A DNA stretch of 64,000 nucleotides, taken from assembly GCA_964594045.1 (NCBI GenBank), contig CAZQKR010000016.1, forward strand, positions 30,984-94,983, written 5' to 3'. Positions 43,547-52,855 of the stretch are shown one piece after another. The position numbers were made by a program, and so were the translations under genes. Position 1 is the first letter of the stretch; the number at the start of each line of letters is the position of its first letter. This DNA comes from UBA2365 sp964594045 (lineage in GTDB: Bacteria; Bacteroidota; Bacteroidia; Chitinophagales; Saprospiraceae). The notes below the pieces were generated by a model. That model searched no databases. It had not been told where the DNA came from and saw only the letters and a program-made list of their open reading frames with translations.

Positions 43547-46195
43547 TTACTTGTAATTGACCACCAAAGTGGCATTATCCAGGCCACTGTCATTGGAAGC
43601 AACTATCCTGATGGTATTCTTACCTTTCGTCAAAGGAATATCCGCTTTGATCATTTTGTTTTCTTTGATATAAAATACTTCTTCAATGATTTTCCCATTG
43701 ACACTGATATCGACCTGTGTGGAATGGATGATCTCATCAACCTCAGCTTCCAGATTCAAAACATCACTACTGACCGTAATTTCACTTTTGGAAGGATTAA
43801 CCATTCTGATCACAGGTTTTTTCAATGCTCCTCTGACGTTCAATCTCACGGTTGAAGTGGCAGAACCATTGTCGTTTTTGGCGGTCAGCACAATGATGTT
43901 TTCACCCTCATTCAATGTGATCCTTCCGGTCACCTCATCCTTTGTTTTATCAAAATTGAGGGATGGCTGAACTTTTCCGTTTACTGTGAGTGTGATCCCA
44001 CTTCTGCTTGTAATGTTCTGAACAACAGCCAGCAGACTGACCGTTTTGTCCTTATATTCAAGCCCTTCTCTTGGCTGAATGATCTGAACAGCCGGAACGG
44101 ACCTGACCCTGTAATTGAAAGTGATGGTTTCAACGCTTTCTCCCATATTATTTTCTGCCCTGACTTCGATGGTATTTTTTCCCAGATTCAGATCGACCAT
44201 GGATTGTATCCTTCCCAGATCGTTGTTGTAGTCAAAATCCTTAAGCTTCTTTTTGTTGAGGAAAACCTGTACTTCTGAGAGTTCATTGACATAGGAAACA
44301 TCCGCTTTGAACATCAGAAAGTTTTTATCGGTGGTAAAACCGTTACGCGGCGCGTTGATCGTGATGGCAGGTGTCTGGGTGTACTGCTTGTCATAATAAA
44401 TTGTATTTTCTGTTTCTTCACCTCCGAATTCATTGTAAGCACCAACATAGATCAGGTTTTGTTTAGGTGCGAGGGTGAGCATTACCTGTGCAAGGGAATT
44501 GATGGAATCAAATTCAATTTTTTCCACAGTTTTGTCATTCAGCAGCACTTTGATCTCTTCTGCAGTCTGAATATTTCCCAACTTTATCTGTAAAATAACG
44601 GATGCTTCCTTTGTGGTATGTCCTGTTTCAGGTGTAATATACTCTATAAATGCAGGTTCAGTGATCACTTCTTTTTCGACATACTCAGATTCATAGTCAA
44701 AACATGCAATGACGGTGTCCGCCTTGTATTTTCCTGTTTTGTTGTTAATAGAAACAGAAATTTCATTTTGGCCGTTTCTCAGATACAATGAGAACCTCAT
44801 TTTACTTTCAGCTTTGCTGTACATGAAATTCCCAACCTGACTTCCGTTCAGTTCCAGTTCGATATCTTCCTTGTCAGCGGTAACGTTGATCTTTACTTCA
44901 AAATGTGTCAGACAGTACATTTCCGGTTCGCTGATACTTTCAAAAACGATCATTTCCCTGGATGACTGATCTGTGACAACCGGGTCATCTCCAAAATGCA
45001 CCATCAATGTGTTGCTCGTCAACCCGGTTTCGTTCCTGGCTGAAATTTTCACCTCGGTCTCTTCACCGATCAATTGCAGTTCATACCTGAGAATACTACT
45101 CACTTCATTGTAATCGAAAAAGATATTGCGCTTTCCGTCAATGACAAAATCGATGTCTCCCGAGTTTTTTATACCGGTGATGCTTGCCTGGATCAGCACT
45201 TTTTCCTGTTTGGCATAATAAGGATTGCCAACAGGATGCATGATACGGATAACCGGTGCTTTGACCTCAACATTTTCCGTTCCAGGGGCGGCATCGTCAT
45301 CTGTGATGACAACTTCCTCGTATTCAACGTTTTCTGTTTCCCGGATGTCTTCCTGAGGGGCTGTAACGACTTCTTCCTGCAATGGATCTTCTTCCGGTAT
45401 GTCCCCGAATTTGATGGTAAAGGTTTTTTCTGTCCTTCCCTTGTCGTTCTTGGCCAACAGGACAAACTCATTGTCGCCTTCTGCAAGCCGAACGCGGATA
45501 CTGAGACTGCCCAGGATCGGATCGAAGCGGAACCCGGTCAACTCCATATCATTGGCTGTCAGTTTGATATCTTCTTTTTTTTCTACATTTTCAACGTAAG
45601 CCTGTATGGAAAAAATGTCTGTATCTGATTTGGTAATTTGCTTTTCAGGCGAAATCAATTCCACAATAGGTGCCCCGATGAGTAATCCTGATGGCAAATC
45701 CTCTTTCGATACCAGGAAATCAGGATCAAAAATGATGCGTTTGATATCGTTTACACTGCCTTCTTCGTTATTGGCAACTATTTTGATCACATTAGGACCT
45801 TTCTGAAGATCAGCAACAAAACTGACTCTGTCATAGAAGAAATCAAACTCAACGGTTTTGCCGTTCACCGTACACACCAGATCCAATTCTGAATATACAT
45901 ATTTTATCTTTGCTTCGATGGTCATTTCCATCTGATTGGTCTTTTGCCAGTCTTTTTCAGGTTGAACAATAGTCACTTCCGGTTTTTGTAAAATCCCGGA
46001 GTGATCTGTTCTATATAAAAGGCGTGAAAAAGCACTATGAACATCAGCTTTCTTTGTTACTTTACCTGAATTGAAATCATCCGGAAGCGCTATGTCAGGT
46101 TTGTTTTTACTTGCCTGAAAGCAGGTTGTTCCGCCCTTCAGGTTGACAGTAAAAATTTGCAGCATAATGAAAAATAATATTCCTGATTGATTCAT
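43547..46195 (-). CDS. Large exported protein with tandem Ig-like repeats
   Basis: An 882-residue protein with an N-terminal hydrophobic stretch (about 7-20) that could be a signal peptide. The rest is about eight repeats of roughly 90-100 residues, each with a P-x-I-x-x-x-x-P beta-strand, a V-x-V-x-(L/V)NG(K/R) strand and the closing L-x-x-G-x-N-x-I-x-V-x-A-x-N-x-x-G signature. This resembles bacterial Ig-like or glucodextranase-type repeats. Repeats are interrupted near residues 270-310 by an acidic Glu/Asp-rich linker. No T9SS C-terminal signal is seen; the protein ends with a repeat (TLVVNYK). It could bind glycans or other surface partners. The function is not assigned. Confidence 0.75.
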   Translation of the reverse strand: MNQSGILFFIMLQIFTVNLKGGTTCFQASKNKPDIALPDDFNSGKVTKKADVHSAFSRLLYRTDHSGILQKPEVTIVQPEKDWQKTNQMEMTIEAKIKYVYSELDLVCTVNGKTVEFDFFYDRVSFVADLQKGPNVIKIVANNEEGSVNDIKRIIFDPDFLVSKEDLPSGLLIGAPIVELISPEKQITKSDTDIFSIQAYVENVEKKEDIKLTANDMELTGFRFDPILGSLSIRVRLAEGDNEFVLLAKNDKGRTEKTFTIKFGDIPEEDPLQEEVVTAPQEDIRETENVEYEEVVITDDDAAPGTENVEVKAPVIRIMHPVGNPYYAKQEKVLIQASITGIKNSGDIDFVIDGKRNIFFDYNEVSSILRYELQLIGEETEVKISARNETGLTSNTLMVHFGDDPVVTDQSSREMIVFESISEPEMYCLTHFEVKINVTADKEDIELELNGSQVGNFMYSKAESKMRFSLYLRNGQNEISVSINNKTGKYKADTVIACFDYESEYVEKEVITEPAFIEYITPETGHTTKEASVILQIKLGNIQTAEEIKVLLNDKTVEKIEFDSINSLAQVMLTLAPKQNLIYVGAYNEFGGEETENTIYYDKQYTQTPAITINAPRNGFTTDKNFLMFKADVSYVNELSEVQVFLNKKKLKDFDYNNDLGRIQSMVDLNLGKNTIEVRAENNMGESVETITFNYRVRSVPAVQIIQPREGLEYKDKTVSLLAVVQNITSRSGITLTVNGKVQPSLNFDKTKDEVTGRITLNEGENIIVLTAKNDNGSATSTVRLNVRGALKKPVIRMVNPSKSEITVSSDVLNLEAEVDEIIHSTQVDISVNGKIIEEVFYIKENKMIKADIPLTKGKNTIRIVASNDSGLDNATLVVNYK

Positions 46196-46789
46196 TTTAG
46201 AAGATTTGAGTTTTTCGATCCTTTCTCAGATCAAGTTGGATTTTACTAATTAACATGCAATATTATGCAAAGACGCAAATATTTTCCTAAAAGATATTAA
46301 TGAATTCTTAAATGTCACGACTTAATTCAGCTATACGAACAGATTTTTGATGCAAATAATTATGTTAAACCTGATTTTTTCTCAAATATTTTGATTTTTT
46401 TATTTCCGGGAGAAATTTGACGGCCCGGATATATGCATATAAAAGCCTGATCAGTGTCCGTGAAATTGGATAGTAATCAGGTTTTAACTGTAAAGCCTTC
46501 ATTCAGTGAATTTTAAAAATCTGTCATTCATCGATCTGGCACAAAATGAAATCTGAAGTGTTTTAGCCTGACAAGCGAACTGAATTCAATTCAAACTATG
46601 AAAATGGATCATTGATAATTCGCTGAAAATCTATTCATTTTAATACATGAGAAAATTATATAATATATTTATTGCTCATAAATAAGGAGTAATATTTATA
46701 AAATTTTTTGGCATTCTATTTGATACAGAATAGGTGTGGAATCCCGTTTTTCGGGAATTCTTGAACTGAACCTAAATTGTCTAAGTAAT
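46196..46789. other. Divergent intergenic region, no gene seen
   Basis: About 590 bp of AT-rich DNA between the Ig-like protein (minus) and the response regulator (plus). It should hold both promoters, but no -7/-33 pair was clear. The frame from the GTG at 46736 is only an in-frame extension of the regulator. Confidence 0.5.
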
Positions 46790-47470
46790 ATGGCAGCTTT
46801 CAGAGCCATCCTCGCAGATGAACAAGTGCTGTTTGTAGAAGGCATCAAACGTGTGCTTCAGCAAATGGACAACCCCCAAATGGAGGTGGTTGGAACTGCC
46901 GGAACAAGTGAAGACTTATTCCAGTTATTAAAAGAAAAACAAGCAGATATTCTGTTGTTTGAATTGAATTTCCAGGGTGAAGATCCAACAAGCCTGATCA
47001 AAAAGATCAGAACGGTCAACCAGACAGTCAGACTTTTGGTACTGAGTGCTTACGGAGATATGAAACTGGTCAGAACGTGTTTCAATAGTGGGGTGGATGG
47101 ATACATTTTGAAATCCAATGACCTGAATACATTGAGGTCCGGACTGATTGCAGTCATGCAGCAGGAGATCTTTCTGGGCGACGGCCTGTTATTGGCTCCT
47201 TCCCTGAATACGGAAGTGCAGACCACCGGTACACATGAAATTGCACCGCTGGCCAAAACTGACCGCTTCGTGATCAGGCAGAATCTGACCAACAGGGAAA
47301 TCGAGATCCTGGAAATGATCATGAAAGGAATGAACAACAGACAAATCGCTAAGGAACTGTACATCAGTGATCAGACAGTTGGTGTCCACAAAAAGAACAT
47401 CATGAAGAAGCTTGAAGTGAATTCAACAGCTGCTCTGATCAAAACAGTTGAAGATAATAGGTTGATATAG
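46790..47470 (+). CDS. LuxR/NarL-type response regulator with Glu at the phosphoacceptor site
   Basis: A 226-residue DNA-binding regulator (from the ATG at 46790; the longer GTG frame from 46736 is not homologous). The receiver domain has the acidic pair D10-E11, S86 and K108, but the phosphorylated Asp is Glu58 in ILLFELNF (codon GAA). This mimics a permanently phosphorylated state, so the protein may be constitutively active or regulated otherwise. The C-terminal LuxR HTH reads LTNREIEILEMIMKGMNNRQIAKELYISDQTVGVHKKNIMKKL. No histidine kinase is adjacent. It lies 162 bp before the giant secreted protein and could regulate the surface locus. Confidence 0.87.
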   Translation: MAAFRAILADEQVLFVEGIKRVLQQMDNPQMEVVGTAGTSEDLFQLLKEKQADILLFELNFQGEDPTSLIKKIRTVNQTVRLLVLSAYGDMKLVRTCFNSGVDGYILKSNDLNTLRSGLIAVMQQEIFLGDGLLLAPSLNTEVQTTGTHEIAPLAKTDRFVIRQNLTNREIEILEMIMKGMNNRQIAKELYISDQTVGVHKKNIMKKLEVNSTAALIKTVEDNRLI

Positions 47471-47632
47471 AAGGCATTAGTTTTTTGGAACGATGTTTGA
47501 TATATAAATATGAACGAACCTTCTTGAGTATTACATCTGATTGATTACTGACCGATTCAGCAGTTAGGAAAAAGGTAAAATAATTGGATTCAGGTCCAGC
47601 TATTATTTAGTAATTAATAATTTTTGTAACTC

Positions 47633-50600
47633 ATGAAAAGAAAGAATTTTACTCCTAAACAAACGATAACAAAGGGTATTGTTTCGTTGTTTTTGTTATT
47701 CTTTATGGCGGTGTATCAGCCTTTGAGCGCTCAGGTATACTGTCCATTGGCATGTAATGACGATGTCCAGGTGTCAGTTGACAACAACTGCGAGGCATTG
47801 ATCACGCCTGAGATGGTGCTCGAAGGAGAAAACCCTGCGTGTAATTATTTTATTAAGAAGATCTATTGGCCGAATGGTACCGTCATTCCACCGACCGGTG
47901 GAATTCCCGGTTATTATGTTCTTGGTAGACAATACCTTGGATATAAACTCAATGTAGAGGTTGGCTATGGTCATCCGACCAATCCCAATCTTCCGCACCC
48001 GACCAATCTGAACGTGTGCTGGGGTTCCATCATTCTGGAAGATAAGCTGGCTCCGGTATTGAACTGTCTGCAGGACGTTTATGTTGGCTGCTATGAAGAT
48101 CTCTCCAATTATCTGACGACCAATACCAACAGGCTTTATCCATATACTACAGGCGATACCATTCGTGCCAGGAATAACGGTACAGTCTACGAACACAACA
48201 CGCTGTTCGGAGGATTACCTATTCCTACCAACGGTGGATGGCTGGATATTCCGATCAATGTGGATAATGCTGCCAATCAGTCTGAGTTTTTGAACCAGCT
48301 GAAAGCAGAAATATCCGTGAATAGCACCCAGAATATCCGTGTAGAGATCTATCCTCCGAATCCGCCACCCGGATATGTCCCAAATACACTGCAGACACCT
48401 TTTGTGGATACTTATTTTGAAGGTCTGCAAATGGTGGATTCTTATTTTGCCGGTACCTGGAGGATCAGGGTGATCAACGTTGGTACTCAGACCAGAACCC
48501 TCACCGCTGCCGGATTGAGATTACAAAGTGAATCATATCTTACATCACCATACGGTTTGGAAGACAACTGTGAAGTAGACGAAATATGGGTAGTATCCGA
48601 TAAAACAGTTGACCTGGATGATTGCGGTGAATACAGTGCAATCAGGACGATCGTTTTCCGGGGAAAGGATCATGCAGGCATGTTATCCAATACTTGCACC
48701 CATACCATTTATTATGAAAGAAAAACGGTTAATGATATTGAATGGCCTTTGAACAGGGATGATTATCAACTGGATGCGCTCAATTGTGACAATATTCCGT
48801 CCTGGGATCTGAATGGCGACGGATATCCTCAACCGAATGAATCCGGCCTGCCGACCATTGGCGGATATCCATTGTTCCCCGATCTGGGCAAAACCGGATA
48901 TTGTGAAATTCTGGTGACTTACACTGATCAGATCGTTCAGGTATGTCCGGGAACTTTCAAAGTGCTCAGATTGTGGACAGCAGTCAACTGCTGCGGCCCG
49001 ACAGGAGAAGGCAATCCAAGGACACATTATCAGATCATCAAAGTGGTTGATGATAAAGGACCAATCGTTTCTGCATGCTTCCCTGATGTCGTGGTGAATG
49101 CCAATCCATTTACCTGCCAACAGGATGTAAAATTGCCTCACCCGGGTGGTGACCCTCATTGTCCGATGGTGATCTATGATTGTCAGTTGGAAGATGTTAC
49201 CTATACTGTTGGTTATAAATTCGGAGATTGTGACAATCCTCCAGGAGAAGATGTTCCATGGATCTACAATACCGGTCTGGTATTGAACGCAGATGGTTCA
49301 TACACATTGAAAAACGCTCCATTCGGTTGTACCTGGATCAAGTATACCTTTACGGACCCATGCGGTAACTCAACAGAGGCGTTCTTTGAAGTTTTGGTGG
49401 AAGATAAGGTGCCTCCTGTACCTGTATGCGATCAGAATACTGTCGTAACTGTGGCAGCAGAATGCTCTGCCAGGATCTATGCCGAGACATTTGACGATGG
49501 TAGCTGGGACAACTGTTCACCAGTCACTTTTGAGGTGAGAAGGATGACCGGAACCTGCGGAAATACACATTTGTTCGGACCTTATGTAGATATCTGTCCT
49601 TCAGATGTTGGTAAGACATTCATGGTAGAATTAAAAGTGATCGATGAAGCCGGCAACTGGAATTCATGCATGGTCAATGTTTTCGTGGATGATAAGACAC
49701 CACCGGTATTTACCTATTGTCCTCCTCCGATCACGATCGATTGCAACCTGGATTACAAGAATCTTTCCATCACGGGTCAACCTGAAGTGGCTGACAATTG
49801 CGGGATCGCTTCCCTGACTTATGTTGATTCAGGAAGTCTGAATGAATGTAACGTAGGTACGATCACAAGAAGATGGACAGTTGTGGATAACGGTGGCCGT
49901 ACAGCAACCTGCTCACAGACGATCACCGTGGTCAATACCAAACCGTTTACAAGGAATGATATTACCTGGCCCTCTGATAAACTCAATATCCAGGGATGTC
50001 TGAATTCAAGCACACATCCTGATGCAACAGGATATCCGATACTGAACGATAATTTCTGCAGCCTGGTGGCATTTACTTATGAAGATCAGGTATTTACATT
50101 GGTTGAAGGGGCATGCTACAAGATATTGAGAACATGGACAGTACTGGATTGGTGTCAATTCAACCAGTCAAATCCAAATTCTCCGGGTGTCTGGAAACAT
50201 ACACAGATCATTAAAGTATACAACAATGTGGCTCCGACATTCACATCCTCATGTTCTAATGTAACCATCGACGGATATAATGCCGATTGTACCGGTAATG
50301 TGGATATAACTGCAACAGCTACAGATGACTGCACACCTGTTGACCAGCTCAACTGGCAGTATAAAGTTGACCTGTTCAGGGACGGAACCATTGACTACTT
50401 TGGTTTTACAAACAGATTCCAGAGGAATAATCTTCCGTTGGGCGTTCACCACATTCTTTGGGAAGTTGAAGACGCCTGCGGTAACGTAAAAACATGTTCA
50501 TACAACTTTACACTGAAGGACAGCAAGAAGCCAACACCGGTATGTATTTCTGACGTAACTACAGTGATCATGCCTTCTTCTGGAACTATTACTGTTGACG

Positions 50601-52078
50601 CGAGGGTATTTGACCACGGAAGTTTTGACAACTGTACAAAGGGTGCAACCTGTGATGATTGTAATTCAGATCTGAAATATTCATTCTCACCAAACGTGAA
50701 TGATAAAACAAGAACCTTTACATTGGCAAATGTCGGACTCAACGTGCTTCAGATGTGGGTTACGGATGAATTCGGCAACCAGGATTACTGCGAAGTGACG
50801 CTCAGAATTCAACACAATACTGCGGGTATACTTCCTATGGTCTCCGGTAATGTAGCCACTGAAGAAGGATCACACGTGAGCGGCGCTGAAGTTAAATTGA
50901 GTGAAATGAATTCAAATGAATCTTCATACAGTACGACCAACGGTCAGGGATACTTTGAATTGCTCAGCAACCAGGAAAACGGTGACTATTCTGTTTCAGC
51001 AAGAAAACAGGACAGCTACACCTCTGGTTTGAGCACTCTGGACCTGGTTATCTTACAAAAACACCTGTTGGGCATTACTGCAATTAACTCACCATATAAA
51101 CTTTTAGCTGCAGACGCAGACAAAAACGGATCTATTTCAGCAAATGATATCTTCCAGTTGAGAAGGTTGATATTGGGAGTTGACAACAAACTTTCCAAAC
51201 ACGAGAATGCATGGAGCATGGTCAATGCAGACTATGAATTTACAAGCTCTGCAAATCCATGGCTCAACCTGAATCTGGTACAATTGCACAACAGAGTGTA
51301 TATGGGACTGGCTACAGATCAGCTGTCAACTAACTTTGTTGCGATCAAGATCGGTGATATCAACGGCTCCATCAACCAATTGCTGGAAGGTGGTCAGGTT
51401 GAAAACAGAAATATGATGAGTTTGTATACCGTCAACAGAGAATTTACCGAAGGCCAGATTGTTGAAGTACCTGTATATTCTGCAGATTTCAATGAAATAG
51501 CCGGTATGCAGTTTTCTGCTAAATTCAACGAATCCGTATTCAGCTATGAAGGCTTTGGATCTGGTGCGATCAAGATCGCCAGTGATCAGGTAGCTCTTAT
51601 CGGAAGCGATTTGATGAATCTGAGCTGGAACCTGGCTGAAGGAGTGAATGTACCTGAAAACGAAGTATTATTCACCATCAGATTGCGGGCAAAAACGAAC
51701 GGACAATTAGAAAACAATCTGGCTTTCGCAACTGACATGATCAGCGCTGAAGCTTACACACAAAACTTAGAAACCAAAAAACTGGTATTTGATATAAGAA
51801 GCAACATGACCGAAGGATTCGTATTACACCAAAACACACCGAATCCATTCGACAACGAAACTGAAATAGTCTTCGAATTGCCTCAGGCTGAACTGGCAAC
51901 ATTAAAAGTGTTCGATGTGACAGGAAGGGTATTGATGACTGTTTCCCGGGAGTTTGCAAAAGGAAGAAATTCTGTAAGCATGAGTAAGAAAGATCTGGGT
52001 AATTCAGGTGGAGTGCTTTACTATCAGCTCGAAACAAAGGATAAGACAGCTGTAAGGAAAATGATACTCCTGAACTAA
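47633..52078 (+). CDS. T9SS cargo: HYR/Ig-like surface protein with dockerin-like and cohesin-like domains
   Basis: A 1481-residue exported protein. The signal peptide ends near PLSAQ. The order seen is: HYR/Ig-like module starting CNDDVQVSVDNNCEALI (about 40); a P-domain-like region (about 172-300); several Ig/HYR-like modules rich in paired Cys (about 310-1080); a dockerin-like region (about 1120-1185, with STLDLVILQKHLLG and DADKNGSISANDI); a cohesin-like beta domain (about 1260-1388); and a T9SS type A C-terminal signal (about 1396-1481, NTPNPFDNETEI...VLYYQLETKD). It is secreted by T9SS and probably attached to the cell surface. It is a paralogue of the 1836-residue protein at 58319. Confidence 0.85.
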   Translation: MKRKNFTPKQTITKGIVSLFLLFFMAVYQPLSAQVYCPLACNDDVQVSVDNNCEALITPEMVLEGENPACNYFIKKIYWPNGTVIPPTGGIPGYYVLGRQYLGYKLNVEVGYGHPTNPNLPHPTNLNVCWGSIILEDKLAPVLNCLQDVYVGCYEDLSNYLTTNTNRLYPYTTGDTIRARNNGTVYEHNTLFGGLPIPTNGGWLDIPINVDNAANQSEFLNQLKAEISVNSTQNIRVEIYPPNPPPGYVPNTLQTPFVDTYFEGLQMVDSYFAGTWRIRVINVGTQTRTLTAAGLRLQSESYLTSPYGLEDNCEVDEIWVVSDKTVDLDDCGEYSAIRTIVFRGKDHAGMLSNTCTHTIYYERKTVNDIEWPLNRDDYQLDALNCDNIPSWDLNGDGYPQPNESGLPTIGGYPLFPDLGKTGYCEILVTYTDQIVQVCPGTFKVLRLWTAVNCCGPTGEGNPRTHYQIIKVVDDKGPIVSACFPDVVVNANPFTCQQDVKLPHPGGDPHCPMVIYDCQLEDVTYTVGYKFGDCDNPPGEDVPWIYNTGLVLNADGSYTLKNAPFGCTWIKYTFTDPCGNSTEAFFEVLVEDKVPPVPVCDQNTVVTVAAECSARIYAETFDDGSWDNCSPVTFEVRRMTGTCGNTHLFGPYVDICPSDVGKTFMVELKVIDEAGNWNSCMVNVFVDDKTPPVFTYCPPPITIDCNLDYKNLSITGQPEVADNCGIASLTYVDSGSLNECNVGTITRRWTVVDNGGRTATCSQTITVVNTKPFTRNDITWPSDKLNIQGCLNSSTHPDATGYPILNDNFCSLVAFTYEDQVFTLVEGACYKILRTWTVLDWCQFNQSNPNSPGVWKHTQIIKVYNNVAPTFTSSCSNVTIDGYNADCTGNVDITATATDDCTPVDQLNWQYKVDLFRDGTIDYFGFTNRFQRNNLPLGVHHILWEVEDACGNVKTCSYNFTLKDSKKPTPVCISDVTTVIMPSSGTITVDARVFDHGSFDNCTKGATCDDCNSDLKYSFSPNVNDKTRTFTLANVGLNVLQMWVTDEFGNQDYCEVTLRIQHNTAGILPMVSGNVATEEGSHVSGAEVKLSEMNSNESSYSTTNGQGYFELLSNQENGDYSVSARKQDSYTSGLSTLDLVILQKHLLGITAINSPYKLLAADADKNGSISANDIFQLRRLILGVDNKLSKHENAWSMVNADYEFTSSANPWLNLNLVQLHNRVYMGLATDQLSTNFVAIKIGDINGSINQLLEGGQVENRNMMSLYTVNREFTEGQIVEVPVYSADFNEIAGMQFSAKFNESVFSYEGFGSGAIKIASDQVALIGSDLMNLSWNLAEGVNVPENEVLFTIRLRAKTNGQLENNLAFATDMISAEAYTQNLETKKLVFDIRSNMTEGFVLHQNTPNPFDNETEIVFELPQAELATLKVFDVTGRVLMTVSREFAKGRNSVSMSKKDLGNSGGVLYYQLETKDKTAVRKMILLN

Positions 52079-52098
52079 AAAATTCAGAACTTTTAACG

Positions 52099-52136
52099 AG
52101 GGCTTTACTTGCAATGCAGCAGGTAAAGCCCTTTTT
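52099..52136 (+). terminator. Intrinsic terminator after the 1481-residue protein
   Basis: GGGCTTTAC (52100-52108) pairs perfectly with GTAAAGCCC (52123-52131), with a TTTTT tail to 52136. Confidence 0.9.
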
Positions 52137-52530
52137 GCATCTGTCAGTCAAAAGGCAAAGTGTTAATGATCCCGGATAGGCATGAAATGAAGATGAACAC
52201 CCAGGCAGTATGTCAGCTCCCGCAGACATTTGTTTGACATGAACCTGCCGTGAAGTTAAAAAGGCAATCAGCAAAAATCGGCTGCCTGACAGATCACTTT
52301 TCCTTTTTGGCAATATTGAATGCAAATTGCAGTTATAACTTACTTAAGGAAAATATTTTGTGCTGCCGGTAAATTTGAAATGATAATTTTTTTTGTTTTT
52401 TTTCTTGAAATCAGCTCAAATTGAACATTTTGGCATAATTATTACTCTTATTATCAGGGTAGACTGTAAAAACAGCCTTGGAAATTCAGATCAGTAGGAA
52501 TTGAAGTTTTTATATGTGTATGTACTTATT
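52137..52530. other. Intergenic region, no gene seen
   Basis: About 390 bp between the terminator and the next promoter. ATCTGTCAG (52139-52147) recurs inverted as CTGACAGAT (52286-52294). The longer minus-strand frame here is mostly a shadow of the upstream gene. Confidence 0.45.
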
Positions 52531-52563
52531 TTTGACCGGATTATAAATATTTTAATACTTTTG
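52531..52563 (+). promoter_or_regulatory. Bacteroidota-type promoter for the cohesin/SprB-like gene
   Basis: TTTG at 52531-52534, 21 bases, TACTTTTG at 52556-52563: a full consensus match. The start site would be near 52570, leaving a leader of roughly 285 bases before the ATG at 52856. Confidence 0.65.
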
Positions 52564-52855
52564 CACCATAAAGTCTAAAGTTTTTGGAATTTTGGTTCAG
52601 CGTGAGTTACAACTTTGGTTGTACGGTAAATTAAAATTGAAGCTAGCCCGGGTCTGGATGAAAGAGAAATTAAAGAACAGATCTGTATTTTTTTGGTCTG
52701 TTCAGTTTTGAAAGAAAACGTCGAATGGCATTTAAGGATTACTTTAAATAAACAGATGGAACCGAATTAAAAATTTTAGGTGCAGTTGATCAAACAACTT
52801 ACGATTTTTTATCAATATTCCATTTGACTGAAAAGAAAACATAAAAGATGTACAA

